Shown here: piece by piece, positions 63,384 to 64,000 of the stretch
Layout: the number at the start of each line of letters is the position of its first letter
Position numbering within the stretch: position 1 is the first letter of the stretch
Source: Albimonas marina
GTDB taxonomy: Bacteria > Pseudomonadota > Alphaproteobacteria > Rhodobacterales > Rhodobacteraceae
Length of the DNA stretch: 64,000 nt
Reading direction: 5' to 3'
Assembly: GCF_029223255.1 (NCBI RefSeq)
Contig: NZ_JARHUC010000003.1
Coordinates: forward strand, 496,001 to 560,000
Made by a program: the position numbers and the translations under genes
The notes under the pieces: model-generated
Databases searched by the model: none
What the model was told of the DNA's origin: nothing
Seen by the model: the letters and a program-made list of their open reading frames with translations, nothing else

Positions 63384-64000
63384 ATGAGTCTCGACCGCTC
63401 GGAAATCGCCAAGCGGGCCGCCGCGAAGGCCGCCCTCGAGCTCGTCCAGGACGGGATGCGGCTGGGGCTGGGCACCGGCTCGACCGCCAAGTGGTTCGTC
63501 GACCTCCTGGGGGAGCGCGCCAAGGCCGAGGGGCTGGAGCTGACCTGCGTCGCCACCAGCCTGCGCACCGCGCGCCAGGCGGAGTCGGTGGGGCTGAAGG
63601 TGGTGACGCTGGACGAGACCGGCTGGCTCGACCTGACGGTCGACGGCGCGGACGAGTTCGATCCCGACCTGAACCTGATCAAGGGCGGCGGCGGCGCGCT
63701 GCTGCAGGAGAAGATCGTGGCCACCGCCTCGGACCACATGATCGTGATCGCCGACCAGGGCAAGCAGGTGGAGCACCTGGGCGCCTTCCCGCTGCCGGTG
63801 GAGATCGTGACCTTCGGCTGGGAGACGACCAAGGCCATCGTCGAGGAGACGCTGGAGGACATGGACGTCGCCGGCACGCTCACGACGCTGCGCATGGACG
63901 GCGACGAGCCCTACGTGACCGATTGCGGCAACTTCATCATCGACTGCCGGCTGAAGCGGATCGGCGACGCCGACGAGCTGGCCGCCCAGCTGAACGCCAT
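63384..64000 (+). CDS. rpiA: Ribose-5-phosphate isomerase A, 3' partial
   Basis: Interconverts ribose 5-phosphate and ribulose 5-phosphate in the pentose phosphate pathway. The 205 visible residues include the phosphate loop GLGTGSTAKWF, LTVDGADEFDP and LIKGGGGALLQEKIVA (active-site Asp and Lys), and DCGNFIIDC near the right edge. AGGAGG lies eight bases before the ATG at 63384. The gene runs off the window; about 50 residues should remain. Confidence 0.97.
   Translation, partial: MSLDRSEIAKRAAAKAALELVQDGMRLGLGTGSTAKWFVDLLGERAKAEGLELTCVATSLRTARQAESVGLKVVTLDETGWLDLTVDGADEFDPDLNLIKGGGGALLQEKIVATASDHMIVIADQGKQVEHLGAFPLPVEIVTFGWETTKAIVEETLEDMDVAGTLTTLRMDGDEPYVTDCGNFIIDCRLKRIGDADELAAQLNA

Overview
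The window is very GC-rich throughout and looks like chromosomal DNA of an alphaproteobacterium, most likely Rhodobacterales. Supporting signs are the F1-ATPase zeta inhibitor gene (DUF1476) beside purC, purS and purQ, a eukaryote-type NADP isocitrate dehydrogenase, heme A synthase CtaA, a cytochrome c' gene, several TRAP and ABC uptake systems, MsrQ, and tRNA promoters of TTGACA-17-TAGGAA type. No insertion sequence, phage gene, CRISPR array or rRNA was seen.

Layout. 1-8032: a partial secreted GH114/RTX protein, icd, a methyltransferase, an HD phosphohydrolase, trmJ, an RcnB-like protein and ctaA. 8272-9659: cytochrome c' and an anchored diheme cytochrome c. 9774-9935: a long near-perfect inverted repeat. 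10069-16230: kdsA, a VOC protein, a sugar-nucleotide epimerase, nhaA, DUF167, yggT, tRNA-Ala(CGC) and a fumarylacetoacetase-family hydrolase. 16391-25471: a catabolic block with a metallo-hydrolase, FadR-type GntR regulator, acyl-CoA dehydrogenase, a frameshifted AMP-dependent ligase, a TRAP transporter in P-M-Q order and a nitronate monooxygenase-like flavoprotein. It probably imports and activates a carboxylate.

25732-30439 (minus) is the most unusual region. A 671-residue protein fuses an FAD/NAD(P)H reductase and a BFD-type [2Fe-2S] domain to a membrane domain with two H-X13-H histidine pairs. It is followed by a membrane-anchored cytochrome c with eleven heme motifs, a Tll0287-type heme protein and a globin. 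I read this as an uncharacterised electron conduit from cytosolic NAD(P)H to the periplasm, perhaps acting on nitrogen oxides. 30670-42035: a LysR gene and a divergent operon for biuret-type nitrogen sources, with a BMP-family ABC importer, formamidase, biuret hydrolase, a second cysteine hydrolase, a cupin and AtzF allophanate hydrolase. A sodC gene sits antisense inside it. Together the enzymes take imported biuret through allophanate to ammonia and CO2.

42111-46241: an FtsX-type ABC exporter-like set with a His-rich loop, a CPFC periplasmic protein and alkaline phosphatase. 46377-51774: dcd, tRNA-Pro(GGG), purQ, purS, a DsbA-like protein, a cupin, purC and the zeta subunit. 51878-54310: thiMED under a TPP riboswitch. 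54371-56980: an RpiR regulator with palindromic operators, a candidate structured RNA, a second globin and a NarL-type response regulator. 57228-64000: a lytic transglycosylase lipoprotein, AEC carrier, hspQ, dipeptidase, MFS carrier, msrQ and the start of rpiA.
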